Of a stretch of 25,811 bases of DNA, positions 6,425-13,342 are shown piece after piece. Position 1 is the stretch's first letter; each line of letters begins with the position of its first letter. The notes under the pieces were generated by a model. The model was not told the DNA's origin, searched no databases, and saw nothing but the letters and a program-made list of their open reading frames with translations. Source of the stretch: a virus; the IMG/VR virus record IMGVR_UViG_3300045611_000272, positions 1 through 25,811 of that record; one strand, 5' to 3'. Position numbers and translations under genes: made by a program.

Positions 6425-7016
6425 AGTAACGGTCTCCTTTAGAAAGGTTTTCGGAAGCCCACAATGGTTGTAGGTTGGTTAAAGCGTTAATTTCTTTAAT
6501 AGAGGTTATCCCTTCCCTTGCAAAAGCGGAAATTGGTTTGATGTGATCCACGTGCCACTCTCCATAGTTCTCCCAGCACATGCCCTCTAAAAATTTGGAT
6601 TCGAGGTGCTGGCGCAAATCTTCCGTTGTGTATCCAAGTAAGAGTTGGGTCCTCTCGCTTTTTACTTGGTAAAGCGCCAGAAGACTGTTCCGTACGAGGG
6701 TTCTCGCTATCTTCGGCAATAACCCAGCCCCTCGATAGTACTTTCTTTTATAAAGGTTAGCCTGCTCGCGGTAACGAATAAGGTTTAATTTATCACGCTC
6801 TTTCATCTTAGCACGATAAACTGGATCAGATGCGTAGCGTTCCCGTAACCACTTCTTTTTGTCTTCATAACGAAGGGCATCCCTGAGCTTCTCGCATTCA
6901 AGGCACTGGCCGCCGGTGGCATACCGTTTAGCCACATGGCCGCGCTTGCATGGGCGACCAGTAAAGAAAAGGGTCTCCCCTTTCGCCGCGGCTTCTTTTT
7001 TGGAAATATAGGTCAT
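6417..7016 (-). CDS. HNH endonuclease with N-terminal zinc finger (likely homing type)
   Basis: 199 aa. A zinc finger-like set C23-x3-H27 ... C38-x2-C41 starts the protein, followed by a long basic helix region rich in Lys and Arg. The C-terminal HNH core reads EWHVDHIKPISAFAREG, then ALTNLQPLWASENLSKGDR, with the His-Asp-His and the Asn of the beta-beta-alpha metal fold. These phage HNH proteins nick or cut DNA and spread as free-standing homing genes. Its base composition looks more AT-rich than neighbouring genes. It begins with a 4-base overlap with an 11-codon ORF resembling the resolvase N-terminus, and ends overlapping the resolvase start, as if inserted into that gene. Confidence 0.88.
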   Translation of the reverse strand: MTYISKKEAAAKGETLFFTGRPCKRGHVAKRYATGGQCLECEKLRDALRYEDKKKWLRERYASDPVYRAKMKERDKLNLIRYREQANLYKRKYYRGAGLLPKIARTLVRNSLLALYQVKSERTQLLLGYTTEDLRQHLESKFLEGMCWENYGEWHVDHIKPISAFAREGITSIKEINALTNLQPLWASENLSKGDRYYA

Positions 7017-7048
7017 GATTGCCCTTTACTTCTAGAATTTATCGCCAT
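7013..7048 (-). pseudogene. 11-codon remnant resembling the resolvase N-terminus
   Basis: ATG at 7046-7048, preceded by AAGGAT, encodes MAINSRSKGQS and stops in an ATGA overlap with the HNH start. The working resolvase begins MLNARSKGARGERE. The match in M-x-N-x-R-S-K-G suggests this is the original 5' end, cut off when the HNH gene entered. It may now serve as a coupling leader for the HNH gene. Confidence 0.5.
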
Positions 7049-7323
7049 GCTTATCCTTCAAAAAAATCACCTATAAGGAATTCGTTATGGTTAAATCAAG
7101 TATCATAAGGCGAATTCGGAGTTGTTAGATGTTGTTTTTTTGTTGAGATTTCCTTTTATGCCTAAGCTATTGATTTTATTATTTTGTTTATATGTTTATA
7201 ATTTATTATATATATATAGGGGTATTTAGGGCTTAGGGTATTAATAAAGCAAAACCATAAACACCTTGCGCGCCAATGGGTTAGCCGAAACATGTTTATA
7301 ACAAAAGTTGTTTTTTCGGCCTT
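7049..7323. other. AT-rich non-coding island (possible origin or control region)
   Basis: About 275 bases without a convincing gene and far richer in A/T than the rest of the window, including the alternating TA run at 7209-7217. Repeats: ATGTTTATAA occurs twice (about 7193 and 7291), GGGTATT twice (7220-7226 and 7236-7242), and GCCGAAA (7284-7290) pairs with TTTCGGC (7314-7320) just past the stop of the primase-helicase gene. It may contain a replication origin, promoters for the HNH/resolvase genes, or both. I saw no clean -35/-10 pair. Confidence 0.5.
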
Positions 7324-9501
7324 TTAAGCCAGAGATGCCCAGGCCGCGCCCACCGTATAGGCGGTCATTCTGGTCCCAAAATCGGCCGCCATTTGGGCTT
7401 GTGGCACCTCGTTTAGGACCCCAGCCGCCACCAAAACTTCCAGCGTTTTACGGCAGTGGAAGGAGGCCCCTTGCTTCCGAAAAGCCGCCAGGCCGGCGGT
7501 GCGGCGGAGGAAAAAGGCCAGCGGAATTACCCCCTCCCTTATCATCTTGCCGGTGGCTCCGCTAGTCTTTAGGCTATCCGGCCCGCCCTTAAGGTAGCGC
7601 TCCACCAGCTTGCGGATTTCGTAAATTTGCCTGGCGTCGCCGTCGCCGACATTGCCTTCGCTGAAATGGCGCAGCATATTGCGGGCGTCCTCGGCCACCA
7701 TATATATAGCCCAGCGCGCGCATTCGGGGGTTATCACTGGCGCCTTGTGGTCAAGCCCGACGGCAATCAGGCCGGCCAGCTTGAGCGCCTTGAGGTGGGC
7801 GCGATTCCACAGCTGCGCCTCCACCTCGCTGCCATGCTTATTTAGGTGGCGGTCGCATTCGCGGTCAAACTCGTCCAGCAGTATTTGCGCTTTGGCGTCC
7901 AGCGGAATATCGTAGTGGGCGCGGTTGGCCTGCATAGTCAGCGATTGGGTAACCACGGCGCACAGCGCCTTGACCAGGTCGGCGTCGGGGACCGGGTTGC
8001 CGCCATTGCGCTCGGGGCGGCCGCCGGTATACTCCAGCACCAGGAAGCGCGGAATCAAGCCTTCGGCAATATGGCTGGCCGAAACCCCTTCGAAGAATGC
8101 CTCGGGGGTGGACTCGCCGAGTATGGTAACGGCGGGGGCTTGAATAATTTTGGTATTCTTCTCGCTGTCCGAATAGACGGTGGAGCGCAGCACATTATCC
8201 TTGCCGGACTTGGTATATAGGTCGAGGATAACCTTCTTCAGCATGGTGGTGGCGGAATTGGCGCGCGGGTCGGAGAGTTGTTGCAGGGTGAGGCCGAACT
8301 CGCCGAGCACCGATACAAAGCAGGGGTGCGCATCCAAAGTCTTGATTAAGCCTTGCCCGGAGGCGAAGGCGGCGGGGCCAATGAAATTGTCCACCATGGG
8401 AATGTGGGGGCGGATGGCGGAGGTCAGGCGCTCGATACCGGTCATGGCGCCTTCCTTACCCGAACCGGTCTTGGCTAAAACCAGGAGATACTGGTTAAGA
8501 CCGGTTCCCGATACATTGTAGGCGCGGCCGATTAGCCCGGCAAAATAGGCAATCGCGCCGGCGAGGGCCACCTCGGGGACCGGGCGCACCGCCTGTTGCA
8601 GAATATAATCGGCAATGGCACCCACCAAGCCTTTCGGGAAGGTGATGGGGCGTGGCTTCTCCGCGCCAGGGATGCCAGAGACGGCGGCCGCGGCTTGCGC
8701 CTGTACCGTCTCCATATTCAGGAACTGCGGCTCATTCGCCCGAATGCGCTTGATGGCGTAGTTCAAATAGGTATCATTCTTGGTGGCCTTGTCGCGCTTG
8801 CCAAGCTCGGACATTCGGAACAGGCGTTTCACCTGCTCGTTGTTGCGCGTGTAGAACGCCAGGATGGAAAGCAAGGCGAGGTCGGCTTCCGATTGCGACG
8901 GGTAGTGGCTGACATCCCCTTGGCACAGCAAATTGAACTTATCGGCGTTGGCGGCGCGCATGGCGGTTTCCACCAACTCCCCATCGGTCAGCAGCTCTTC
9001 CCCGTCCACCGGCTGACCGCTGGTGGTGGTGCGCTTGATTTCCCGATAGAGGATAGTCAATAGCTCTTGGCAATTCTGGATCGGTGCATCCCGATACACA
9101 TTGCCGGTCATGATAAAGAAGCGGCTATGTGGATATATCTCTACCTTATCCCGCCGTGCGCCTTCGGGGATATCGCCTCGGCATATAATATGGTAGCCGT
9201 TGCCGGATTGGCTGCGCTCGATATAGCTATCAAAGTGCTCGAGGATTTTTTGCTGGCGGGCGGCATCCACTTCATTGCGCGGCTGGTCCAGGTCGATGCC
9301 CACATAGGGATCGTCGCCAGTGAAGACAAAGCCGATATGCTGGGTACCGGCCTGGCAGGCTTCCTCGAAGGTGCCCCAGGTGGTAGGGTCCAGCACGGAG
9401 GCGGGACTTTGGTCGCGCGGATTGAGCGGGCGCTTATTGGCTTCGGCACAGACCCATTGGGGTAGCTCCCGCAGTTCGGCGGGGATATGTTCGCGTCCCA
9501 T
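7324..9501 (-). CDS. Primase-polymerase/helicase fusion (AEP PrimPol plus DUF3987-type ATPase)
   Basis: 725 aa. The N-terminal ~160 residues match an archaeo-eukaryotic primase/polymerase domain: VGIDLD with D70 and D72 (motif I), SGNGYH at 99-104 (motif II), then EIYPHSRFFIMTGN (motif III). A helical middle part (SEADLALLSILAFYTRNNEQ) resembles the segment after the AEP domain in plasmid and phage PrimPols. The C-terminal part has a P-loop, AKTGSGKEG (G346-K349), as in DUF3987 helicase-like proteins. Such fusions prime and unwind at phage and plasmid origins. It sits in the leftward arm, 2 bases after the HTH gene, while the rest of the replication genes are in the rightward arm. Confidence 0.85.
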   Translation of the reverse strand: MGREHIPAELRELPQWVCAEANKRPLNPRDQSPASVLDPTTWGTFEEACQAGTQHIGFVFTGDDPYVGIDLDQPRNEVDAARQQKILEHFDSYIERSQSGNGYHIICRGDIPEGARRDKVEIYPHSRFFIMTGNVYRDAPIQNCQELLTILYREIKRTTTSGQPVDGEELLTDGELVETAMRAANADKFNLLCQGDVSHYPSQSEADLALLSILAFYTRNNEQVKRLFRMSELGKRDKATKNDTYLNYAIKRIRANEPQFLNMETVQAQAAAAVSGIPGAEKPRPITFPKGLVGAIADYILQQAVRPVPEVALAGAIAYFAGLIGRAYNVSGTGLNQYLLVLAKTGSGKEGAMTGIERLTSAIRPHIPMVDNFIGPAAFASGQGLIKTLDAHPCFVSVLGEFGLTLQQLSDPRANSATTMLKKVILDLYTKSGKDNVLRSTVYSDSEKNTKIIQAPAVTILGESTPEAFFEGVSASHIAEGLIPRFLVLEYTGGRPERNGGNPVPDADLVKALCAVVTQSLTMQANRAHYDIPLDAKAQILLDEFDRECDRHLNKHGSEVEAQLWNRAHLKALKLAGLIAVGLDHKAPVITPECARWAIYMVAEDARNMLRHFSEGNVGDGDARQIYEIRKLVERYLKGGPDSLKTSGATGKMIREGVIPLAFFLRRTAGLAAFRKQGASFHCRKTLEVLVAAGVLNEVPQAQMAADFGTRMTAYTVGAAWASLA

Positions 9502-9503
9502 GG

Positions 9504-9704
9504 TCAGACCTCCAGTTTTTTGCCGGACAGATGCGTATACAGTGCCTCCACATCTACCACGTTCGGGCGCGCTGGCGGGTCCGCCTTAAACTTCTGCAGC
9601 CAATAAAGGGATATGCCGGTCGCAAGCGCGATATCTTGCAGGGAGTGCTCCGTGCTTTGCAGCAGCTCGTGCGTCCTTAAAAGCAGTCTACTTTGGTGAT
9701 TCAT
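9504..9704 (-). CDS. Small XRE/Cro-like helix-turn-helix protein
   Basis: 66 aa, with a near-perfect AAGGAGG upstream of the ATG at 9702-9704. The helix-turn-helix is visible in SLQDIALATGISLYWLQKFK (about residues 21-40), followed by a short conserved-looking tail (VDVEALYTHLSGKKL). It is the first gene of the leftward arm and lies beside the divergent control region, so it may regulate one or both arms. Its partner PrimPol gene begins 2 bases after its stop. Confidence 0.75.
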   Translation of the reverse strand: MNHQSRLLLRTHELLQSTEHSLQDIALATGISLYWLQKFKADPPARPNVVDVEALYTHLSGKKLEV

Positions 9705-9724
9705 ATGCCCTCCTTAGGTGCCCA

Positions 9725-9754
9725 ATTATAGGGCGGGCCTAGGAAAATTTTCCA
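9725..9754 (-). promoter_or_regulatory. Leftward sigma70-like promoter with overlapping palindrome
   Basis: On the leftward strand TGGAAA (complement of 9749-9754, 4/6) lies 18 bases from a perfect TATAAT (complement of 9725-9730). Transcription would start only about 15 bases before the HTH gene. The perfect palindrome GGAAAATTTTCC (9742-9753) covers the -35, a natural place for a repressor site. Confidence 0.6.
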
Positions 9755-9789
9755 CGAAAAAAATCCTAGCTTTAATTCCTAATTCGGGA

Positions 9790-9800
9790 TATATTAATAT
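9790..9800 (+). promoter_or_regulatory. Possible rightward -10 and palindrome
   Basis: TATATT at 9790-9795 lies 32 bases before the first rightward ATG and overlaps the perfect palindrome ATATTAATAT (9791-9800). I see no good -35 at 16-18 bases, so the promoter may be weak, activator-dependent or absent. Confidence 0.35.
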
Positions 9801-9827
9801 CACCTTAACCAAGAACGGAGAATGATC

Positions 9828-10073
9828 ATGACCCATGCAATAGCCGCTGCGCGCCAGCCGGAGCGCACCTACGCCCTCGTCACCATCACGGGCCTTTGCT
9901 ATACCGGACGTGCTGGGGAAGGCTGGCTATCCGCCGAGTTGCAAGACGCCTTTCCCTTCCAGTCGCTTGCGGGCGCGCGCTTGCGTGCCGGAAAGTTTAA
10001 TGCGCAACATCCCACCACTTCCTTTCGCGTAGTAAACCTTACTACTGGCGAAACTATGTGGAGGGCGCAATAG
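9828..10073 (+). CDS. Unknown 81-aa early protein
   Basis: First gene of the rightward arm. I start it at the second ATG (9828) because GGAG at 9817-9820 is correctly spaced (7 bases) from it and almost touches the first ATG at 9822. The product starts MTHAIAAARQPERTYALVTI and has no motif I recognise; it is small and probably globular, with beta-like stretches (YALVTITGLCYTG, SFRVVNLTTGETMW). Its leader (ACGGAGAATGATCATG) resembles that of the 24530 gene. Confidence 0.6.
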   Translation: MTHAIAAARQPERTYALVTITGLCYTGRAGEGWLSAELQDAFPFQSLAGARLRAGKFNAQHPTTSFRVVNLTTGETMWRAQ

Positions 10074-10087
10074 GTACCAAAAAATGC

Positions 10088-10116
10088 TTGACGGACTAGG
10101 CACGCGCGCCTAAAAT
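10088..10116 (+). promoter_or_regulatory. Strong sigma70-like early promoter
   Basis: TTGACG (10088-10093, 5/6) is separated by exactly 17 bases from TAAAAT (10111-10116, 5/6). The predicted start is about 20 bases before the GGAG of the 10147 gene. It likely drives the long rightward replication and modification operon using host RNA polymerase. Confidence 0.75.
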
Positions 10117-10146
10117 AATATCATTAAACAACCACTGGAGAACATG

Positions 10147-10545
10147 ATGATCGCTGAAGAACTGTACACCAAGATTGGCCGCTGGAATGAGTTACAAGCG
10201 CAGCTTGTAACCATCAAGGACCAAGAAATGAAGCTGCGTCGGGAAATCTTTGCCGCCTGCTTCCCGGCCCCGACGGAAGGTACTAATAAACTCGAGCTTC
10301 CGGAAGGCTGGACCATGAAAGCCACCTACAAGCTCAACCGCTCTCTTGACGAAGCCGCGTTGCCGGCGGTGCTGGCGGAGCTGCGCAAGCACAAAGTCAA
10401 TACTGAAGAGCTGGTGTCCTACAAGCCGTCGCTTTCGCTCTCTGCTTACAAGAAGCTCGACCCGCGCTGGGTCGCGATCCTGGACCAGGTGGTCACCACC
10501 ACGCCGGGCGCTCCCACTCTCGAATTGGTTGCACCAAAATCATGA
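10147..10545 (+). CDS. Conserved phage protein upstream of the Sak4-like ATPase
   Basis: 132 aa from the second of two ATGs (10147; GGAG 6 bases upstream; 10144 also possible). The first half is a charged helix (ELQAQLVTIKDQEMKLRREI), followed by FPAPTEGTNKLELPEGWTMK, LNRSLDEAALPAVL and YKPSLSLSAYKKL. I recall this arrangement (short helix, an 'EGTN' segment, a 'KPSL..AY' segment) from unnamed proteins encoded beside Sak4 and DUF669 in many siphoviruses. A recombination or replication accessory role is inferred from neighbours. Confidence 0.75.
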   Translation: MIAEELYTKIGRWNELQAQLVTIKDQEMKLRREIFAACFPAPTEGTNKLELPEGWTMKATYKLNRSLDEAALPAVLAELRKHKVNTEELVSYKPSLSLSAYKKLDPRWVAILDQVVTTTPGAPTLELVAPKS

Positions 10546-10769
10546 CCGCGGTCTATTGGCTTAGCCCCCTCGGGGGCTTCGACGACTTTGACTCCCCATA
10601 CGACCTGAAACCGGGCGGCATCATGTATGATGCGCGCACCAAGCACGGGCCGTGGGCCAATATGACCGAAGACTCTTTCCAAGTTCACGGGGCCGGCCGT
10701 CTTGGTCCCGGGTATGGGCAGAAGTACCAGATGCAAGAAGACGGACGTTGGCTTAAAATCGCAGGATAA
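10542..10769 (+). CDS. Unknown 75-aa protein
   Basis: Its ATG overlaps the previous stop by 4 bases (ATGA). The sequence is rich in Gly, Asp and Tyr (MTAVYWLSPLGGFDDFDSPY, then YDARTKHGPWANMTEDSF). No known domain. The tight coupling between two conserved recombination-module genes argues that it is real. Confidence 0.6.
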   Translation: MTAVYWLSPLGGFDDFDSPYDLKPGGIMYDARTKHGPWANMTEDSFQVHGAGRLGPGYGQKYQMQEDGRWLKIAG

Positions 10770-10785
10770 CTTCACAGGAGAATTT

Positions 10786-11487
10786 ATGGCAATTCGTATT
10801 ACCACCACCAATCAAGCGGCGGCGCTGCACGGGGTCAAGATGCTGGTGTACGGCAAAGCCGGCACCGGCAAAACCACCCTTTGCGCCACCGCGCCGAACC
10901 CGATCATTCTCAGCGCCGAAGCTGGCCTGTTGAGCTTACGGGACTATAACCTGCCGGTCATCGAAATCAAAAGCATCGACGATCTGACCGACGCTTACGC
11001 ATGGGCTACTGAATCGGAGGAGGCCAAGCACTTTGAAACAGTGTGCCTGGACTCCCTTTCGGAAATTGCCGAAGTCGTACTGCTCAATGCCAAGCGCCAG
11101 TGTAAAGACCCGCGTCAAGCCTACGGCGAGCTGATCGAAAAAATGGGCAATACGGTACGCGCCTTTCGCGATCTCTCCGGCAAGCATGTTTACATGTCGG
11201 CGAAGCAGGAGATGCTCAAGGACGAGGCGCTCGGCACCTCGGTGTACATGCCCAGCATGCCAGGCTCCAAGCTCGGCGGGCAACTACCGTATCTGTTCGA
11301 TGAAGTGCTGCGGCTGAATATCGGCCGGGCCGCCGATGGGCAGGAGTATCGCTATTTGCAGACGCGCCCTGACTTCCAATCGGAAGCCAAAGACCGCTCC
11401 GGCAAGCTGGACCCAATGGAGCAGCCGAACCTGACGGTGGTCATCAACAAAATCCTCAACCTTTCCCATACTCATCAAGGAGAATAA
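10786..11487 (+). CDS. Sak4-like RecA/Rad51-fold ATPase
   Basis: 233 aa, started at the ATG 10786 with AGGAG 6 bases upstream rather than at an earlier in-frame start inside the previous gene. Walker A is YGKAGTGKTT (residues 22-31) and Walker B is TVCLDSLSEIA (about 86-96). A conserved MPSMPGSKLGGQLPYLFDE stretch is typical of phage AAA_24/Sak4 proteins. Sak4 supports single-strand annealing recombination and works with the phage ssDNA-binding protein, which here is the next gene (4-base gap). A nuclease gene follows a few genes later. Confidence 0.88.
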   Translation: MAIRITTTNQAAALHGVKMLVYGKAGTGKTTLCATAPNPIILSAEAGLLSLRDYNLPVIEIKSIDDLTDAYAWATESEEAKHFETVCLDSLSEIAEVVLLNAKRQCKDPRQAYGELIEKMGNTVRAFRDLSGKHVYMSAKQEMLKDEALGTSVYMPSMPGSKLGGQLPYLFDEVLRLNIGRAADGQEYRYLQTRPDFQSEAKDRSGKLDPMEQPNLTVVINKILNLSHTHQGE

Positions 11488-11491
11488 ACTC

Positions 11492-12019
11492 ATGGCATCA
11501 CTCAACTTCAATGCTGCTGCGGTCGCGCCGCAACAATCCTTTGAACCGCTACCGGAAGACTGGTACATAGTCTGCATGACCGAGTCGGAGATGAAACCGA
11601 CCAAGGACAGCGCCACCACCGGCAATGCCTACCTGGAAACGGTTCTTACCGTGCAAGACGGCGACTACAAGGGGCGCAAGCTGTTCTACCGGCTCAACGT
11701 GAAGAACAGCAATCCGGTGGCGCAGGAAATCGCCTACAAGCAGCTGTCCGCCATCTGCCACGCTACCGGCGTCATTCAAGTCGAGGACAGCCGTCAGCTG
11801 CATGGCCTGCCCTTCCAGGTCAAGGTGGTGGTGCGCAAGGATGATTCCGGCAAGTACGATCCGACCAATGAAGTCAAGGCCATTAAGGGTTTGCAGGACG
11901 CGGCCGCTCCGGCTATGCCGCCGACTGGCTTCGCTGCTCCAGCCGCACCGATGCCCACACCGATGGCAACGCCGACCGCTGGCGGAAGCCTGCCGCCGTG
12001 GATGCAACCCAAGCAGTGA
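11492..12019 (+). CDS. DUF669-type single-stranded DNA-binding protein
   Basis: 175 aa, with AAGGAG upstream. The N-terminal ~130 residues match what I know of DUF669: FEPLPEDWYIVCMTESEMKP, then TGNAYLETVLTVQDGDYKGR, then LFYRLNVKNSNPVAQEIAYK. A low-complexity Ala/Pro/Met linker follows (about 132-163), then a tip ending SLPPWMQPKQ that resembles the partner-binding tails of SSB proteins. It should coat ssDNA for the Sak4-like ATPase encoded just upstream. Confidence 0.85.
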   Translation: MASLNFNAAAVAPQQSFEPLPEDWYIVCMTESEMKPTKDSATTGNAYLETVLTVQDGDYKGRKLFYRLNVKNSNPVAQEIAYKQLSAICHATGVIQVEDSRQLHGLPFQVKVVVRKDDSGKYDPTNEVKAIKGLQDAAAPAMPPTGFAAPAAPMPTPMATPTAGGSLPPWMQPKQ

Positions 12020-12169
12020 TTCGGTCCCGGCGGGCTGACTTACGGTAACCCACCGTACCGAAAAGGGTGACAGGCTCCGGAAAGACGGGGCATTTGGAGA
12101 GGGCGCTGCCGCGTCTGCTGGAATGCACGACTGCGCGCCCTCTCTAAATAATGCGAGGAGTTGAGAAAA
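12020..12169 (+). other. Structured non-coding segment (nested hairpins)
   Basis: About 150 bases without a gene. TTCGGT (12020-12025) can pair with ACCGAA (12057-12062) around an inner TACGGT (12041-12046)/ACCGTA (12052-12057) hairpin, which shares base 12057. Further on, a 10-12 bp stem forms between GGAGAGGGCGC (12096-12106) and GCGCCCTCTCT (12135-12145). The second is followed by AAATAA, not a U tract. It may be a terminator/attenuator, an RNA element or a processing site; I could not match it to a known riboswitch. Confidence 0.5.
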
Positions 12170-12182
12170 ATGGACCTTAACA

Positions 12183-12350
12183 ATGGCGACTGAAGCTATA
12201 CACGGCCGCGTCGCAATCGGCGAGGAAGGCGGGCATGTTATCATGTATTTCGATGATGGTTCTTTTATCGTGATGACCGTCGAGCAGGCCAGCGAAGTGT
12301 CAATCGCGCTGGAATATACGGTATGTAGGATTAAGGGGGAGGTTCAATGA
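12183..12350 (+). CDS. Small 55-aa unknown protein
   Basis: Starts MATEAIHGRVAIGEEGGHVI and continues MYFDDGSFIVMTVEQASEVS, a pattern of beta strands followed by a helix. It overlaps the next start by 4 bases (ATGA). Its own ATG has no close Shine-Dalgarno. A GAGGAG (12155-12160) serves a 7-codon ORF (12170-12193) that overlaps the ATG in another frame, so initiation may be by coupling. Function unknown. Confidence 0.55.
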   Translation: MATEAIHGRVAIGEEGGHVIMYFDDGSFIVMTVEQASEVSIALEYTVCRIKGEVQ

Positions 12351-12580
12351 GCGAGAAGTATGACTGGTTTCGCATCAATCACCCGGAACCACGCAAAACC
12401 ACCGGCATCGGTGCAACTTTTATGTGCCCCAAGTGCAGGCAATCTAAGGAGCTATATGGGAGTCGGCAATGGACTAGCAAAGTCACCGGGAAGCGCCATC
12501 GAATGTGTAAAACCTGCTGGGAGAAAGCTACCGCTTTTGGCAAAAAGTCCGATCTTGCAGGTGCTCCTGAGGCTGCTTGA
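12347..12580 (+). CDS. Small zinc-ribbon-like protein
   Basis: 77 aa. GGGGGAGG lies just before the ATG. Two CxxC knuckles, MCPKC and MCKTCW, separated by about 25 residues with several basic residues between, suggest one zinc ribbon for nucleic acid binding. The role is unknown. It overlaps the following HTH gene in another frame. Confidence 0.6.
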   Translation: MSEKYDWFRINHPEPRKTTGIGATFMCPKCRQSKELYGSRQWTSKVTGKRHRMCKTCWEKATAFGKKSDLAGAPEAA

Positions 12581-12905
12581 AGACGGGAGCTCTTTCAACA
12601 AGCTCCAAGCGGCGACGGCGCTTGAATGCCACCAACGCACGGCGCAACGCTATTTAAGCAGCCTGCATGCGATCGGATTCGTGCGCATTTGTGGTTATCA
12701 GCGTTGCAACGGAGGAGCCTTGCCAAGCTATGTTAAAAGCGATGGCAAGGGCGATGCGCCTGCGCCGCAGCCGCTATCGCCGAGTCGCCGAGCGCGCCGC
12801 TATCGCAAGGTCCATAAAGAATACTTGCAGGAGTGCTCGCGCCACAAATGGGCAACGCAAAAAGCACTTTCCGGAAAAGTTCGCATTGGCATTTGGGGCT
12901 TGTAG
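12537..12905 (+). CDS. Winged-helix/HTH protein (start uncertain)
   Basis: The frame is open from 12360, but its early part is a shadow of the zinc-ribbon gene. I place the start at the TTG 12537; TTG 12555 and GTG 12561 are alternatives. The core is a wHTH: ILQVLLRLLEDGSSFNKLQA, then HQRTAQRYLSSLHAIGFVRI, followed by a beta wing (YQRCNGGALPSYVKSDG). A basic tail (SPSRRARRYRKVHKEY) follows, an arrangement I recall from HTH proteins in phage replication regions. It probably regulates transcription or replication. Confidence 0.65.
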   Translation: MAKSPILQVLLRLLEDGSSFNKLQAATALECHQRTAQRYLSSLHAIGFVRICGYQRCNGGALPSYVKSDGKGDAPAPQPLSPSRRARRYRKVHKEYLQECSRHKWATQKALSGKVRIGIWGL

Positions 12906-12907
12906 GA

Positions 12908-13342
12908 ATGGACTATACCAAGCACCTTAAATTCATGCTGATGGCGGAAGCTATTGCAACCTTTTCCAAAGACCCATCGACTAAGGTCGGTGCCGTAATA
13001 CTTGATGACGACTGCGTGGTGCTGTCCGCCGGATGGAACGGCTTTCCCCGCGGCGTCGAAGATAGTGAGGAACGCTTATGCAATCGGGACCTCAAATACC
13101 CATTGACGGTGCACGCCGAGGCCAATGCTATCGCCGCGAGTGCGCGGAAAGGGCACAGCACCAAGGGGGCAATTATCGTTGTTTCTTCGCTGTTTCCGTG
13201 CGTGGATTGTGCGGGCTTGATAGCCCAAGCGGGGATCAAGGCCGTGATAGCGCCACCGCCGAACAACCCGCGCTGGAAGGACAGCAACCTTCTGGCTCAG
13301 ATCATCTTTGAAGAAGCAGGAGTAGAACTTGTCTACGGTTAG
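12908..13342 (+). CDS. dCMP deaminase-like cytidine/deoxycytidylate deaminase
   Basis: 144 aa from the ATG at 12908; longer readings run into the previous gene. Zinc and catalytic residues are present: H69-A-E71 in TVHAEANAI and P97-C98-x2-C101 in FPCVDCAG. FSKDPSTKVGAVI and GWNGFPRGV are typical of dCMP deaminases (ComEB family). The enzyme converts dCMP to dUMP, feeding thymidylate synthesis during phage replication. It is overlapped by the start of the following nuclease gene by 14 bases. Confidence 0.92.
   Translation: MDYTKHLKFMLMAEAIATFSKDPSTKVGAVILDDDCVVLSAGWNGFPRGVEDSEERLCNRDLKYPLTVHAEANAIAASARKGHSTKGAIIVVSSLFPCVDCAGLIAQAGIKAVIAPPPNNPRWKDSNLLAQIIFEEAGVELVYG

Noticed and set aside
7284-7320. 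Intrinsic terminator after the primase-helicase gene
   Set aside because: The GCCGAAA/TTTCGGC pair has a large loop, and on the leftward strand it is not followed by a U tract. I keep it only as part of the AT-rich island.
12360-12536. N-terminal 59 codons of the HTH frame
   Set aside because: The stretch overlaps the zinc-ribbon gene in another frame and has no protein-like features, so the HTH gene probably starts later.
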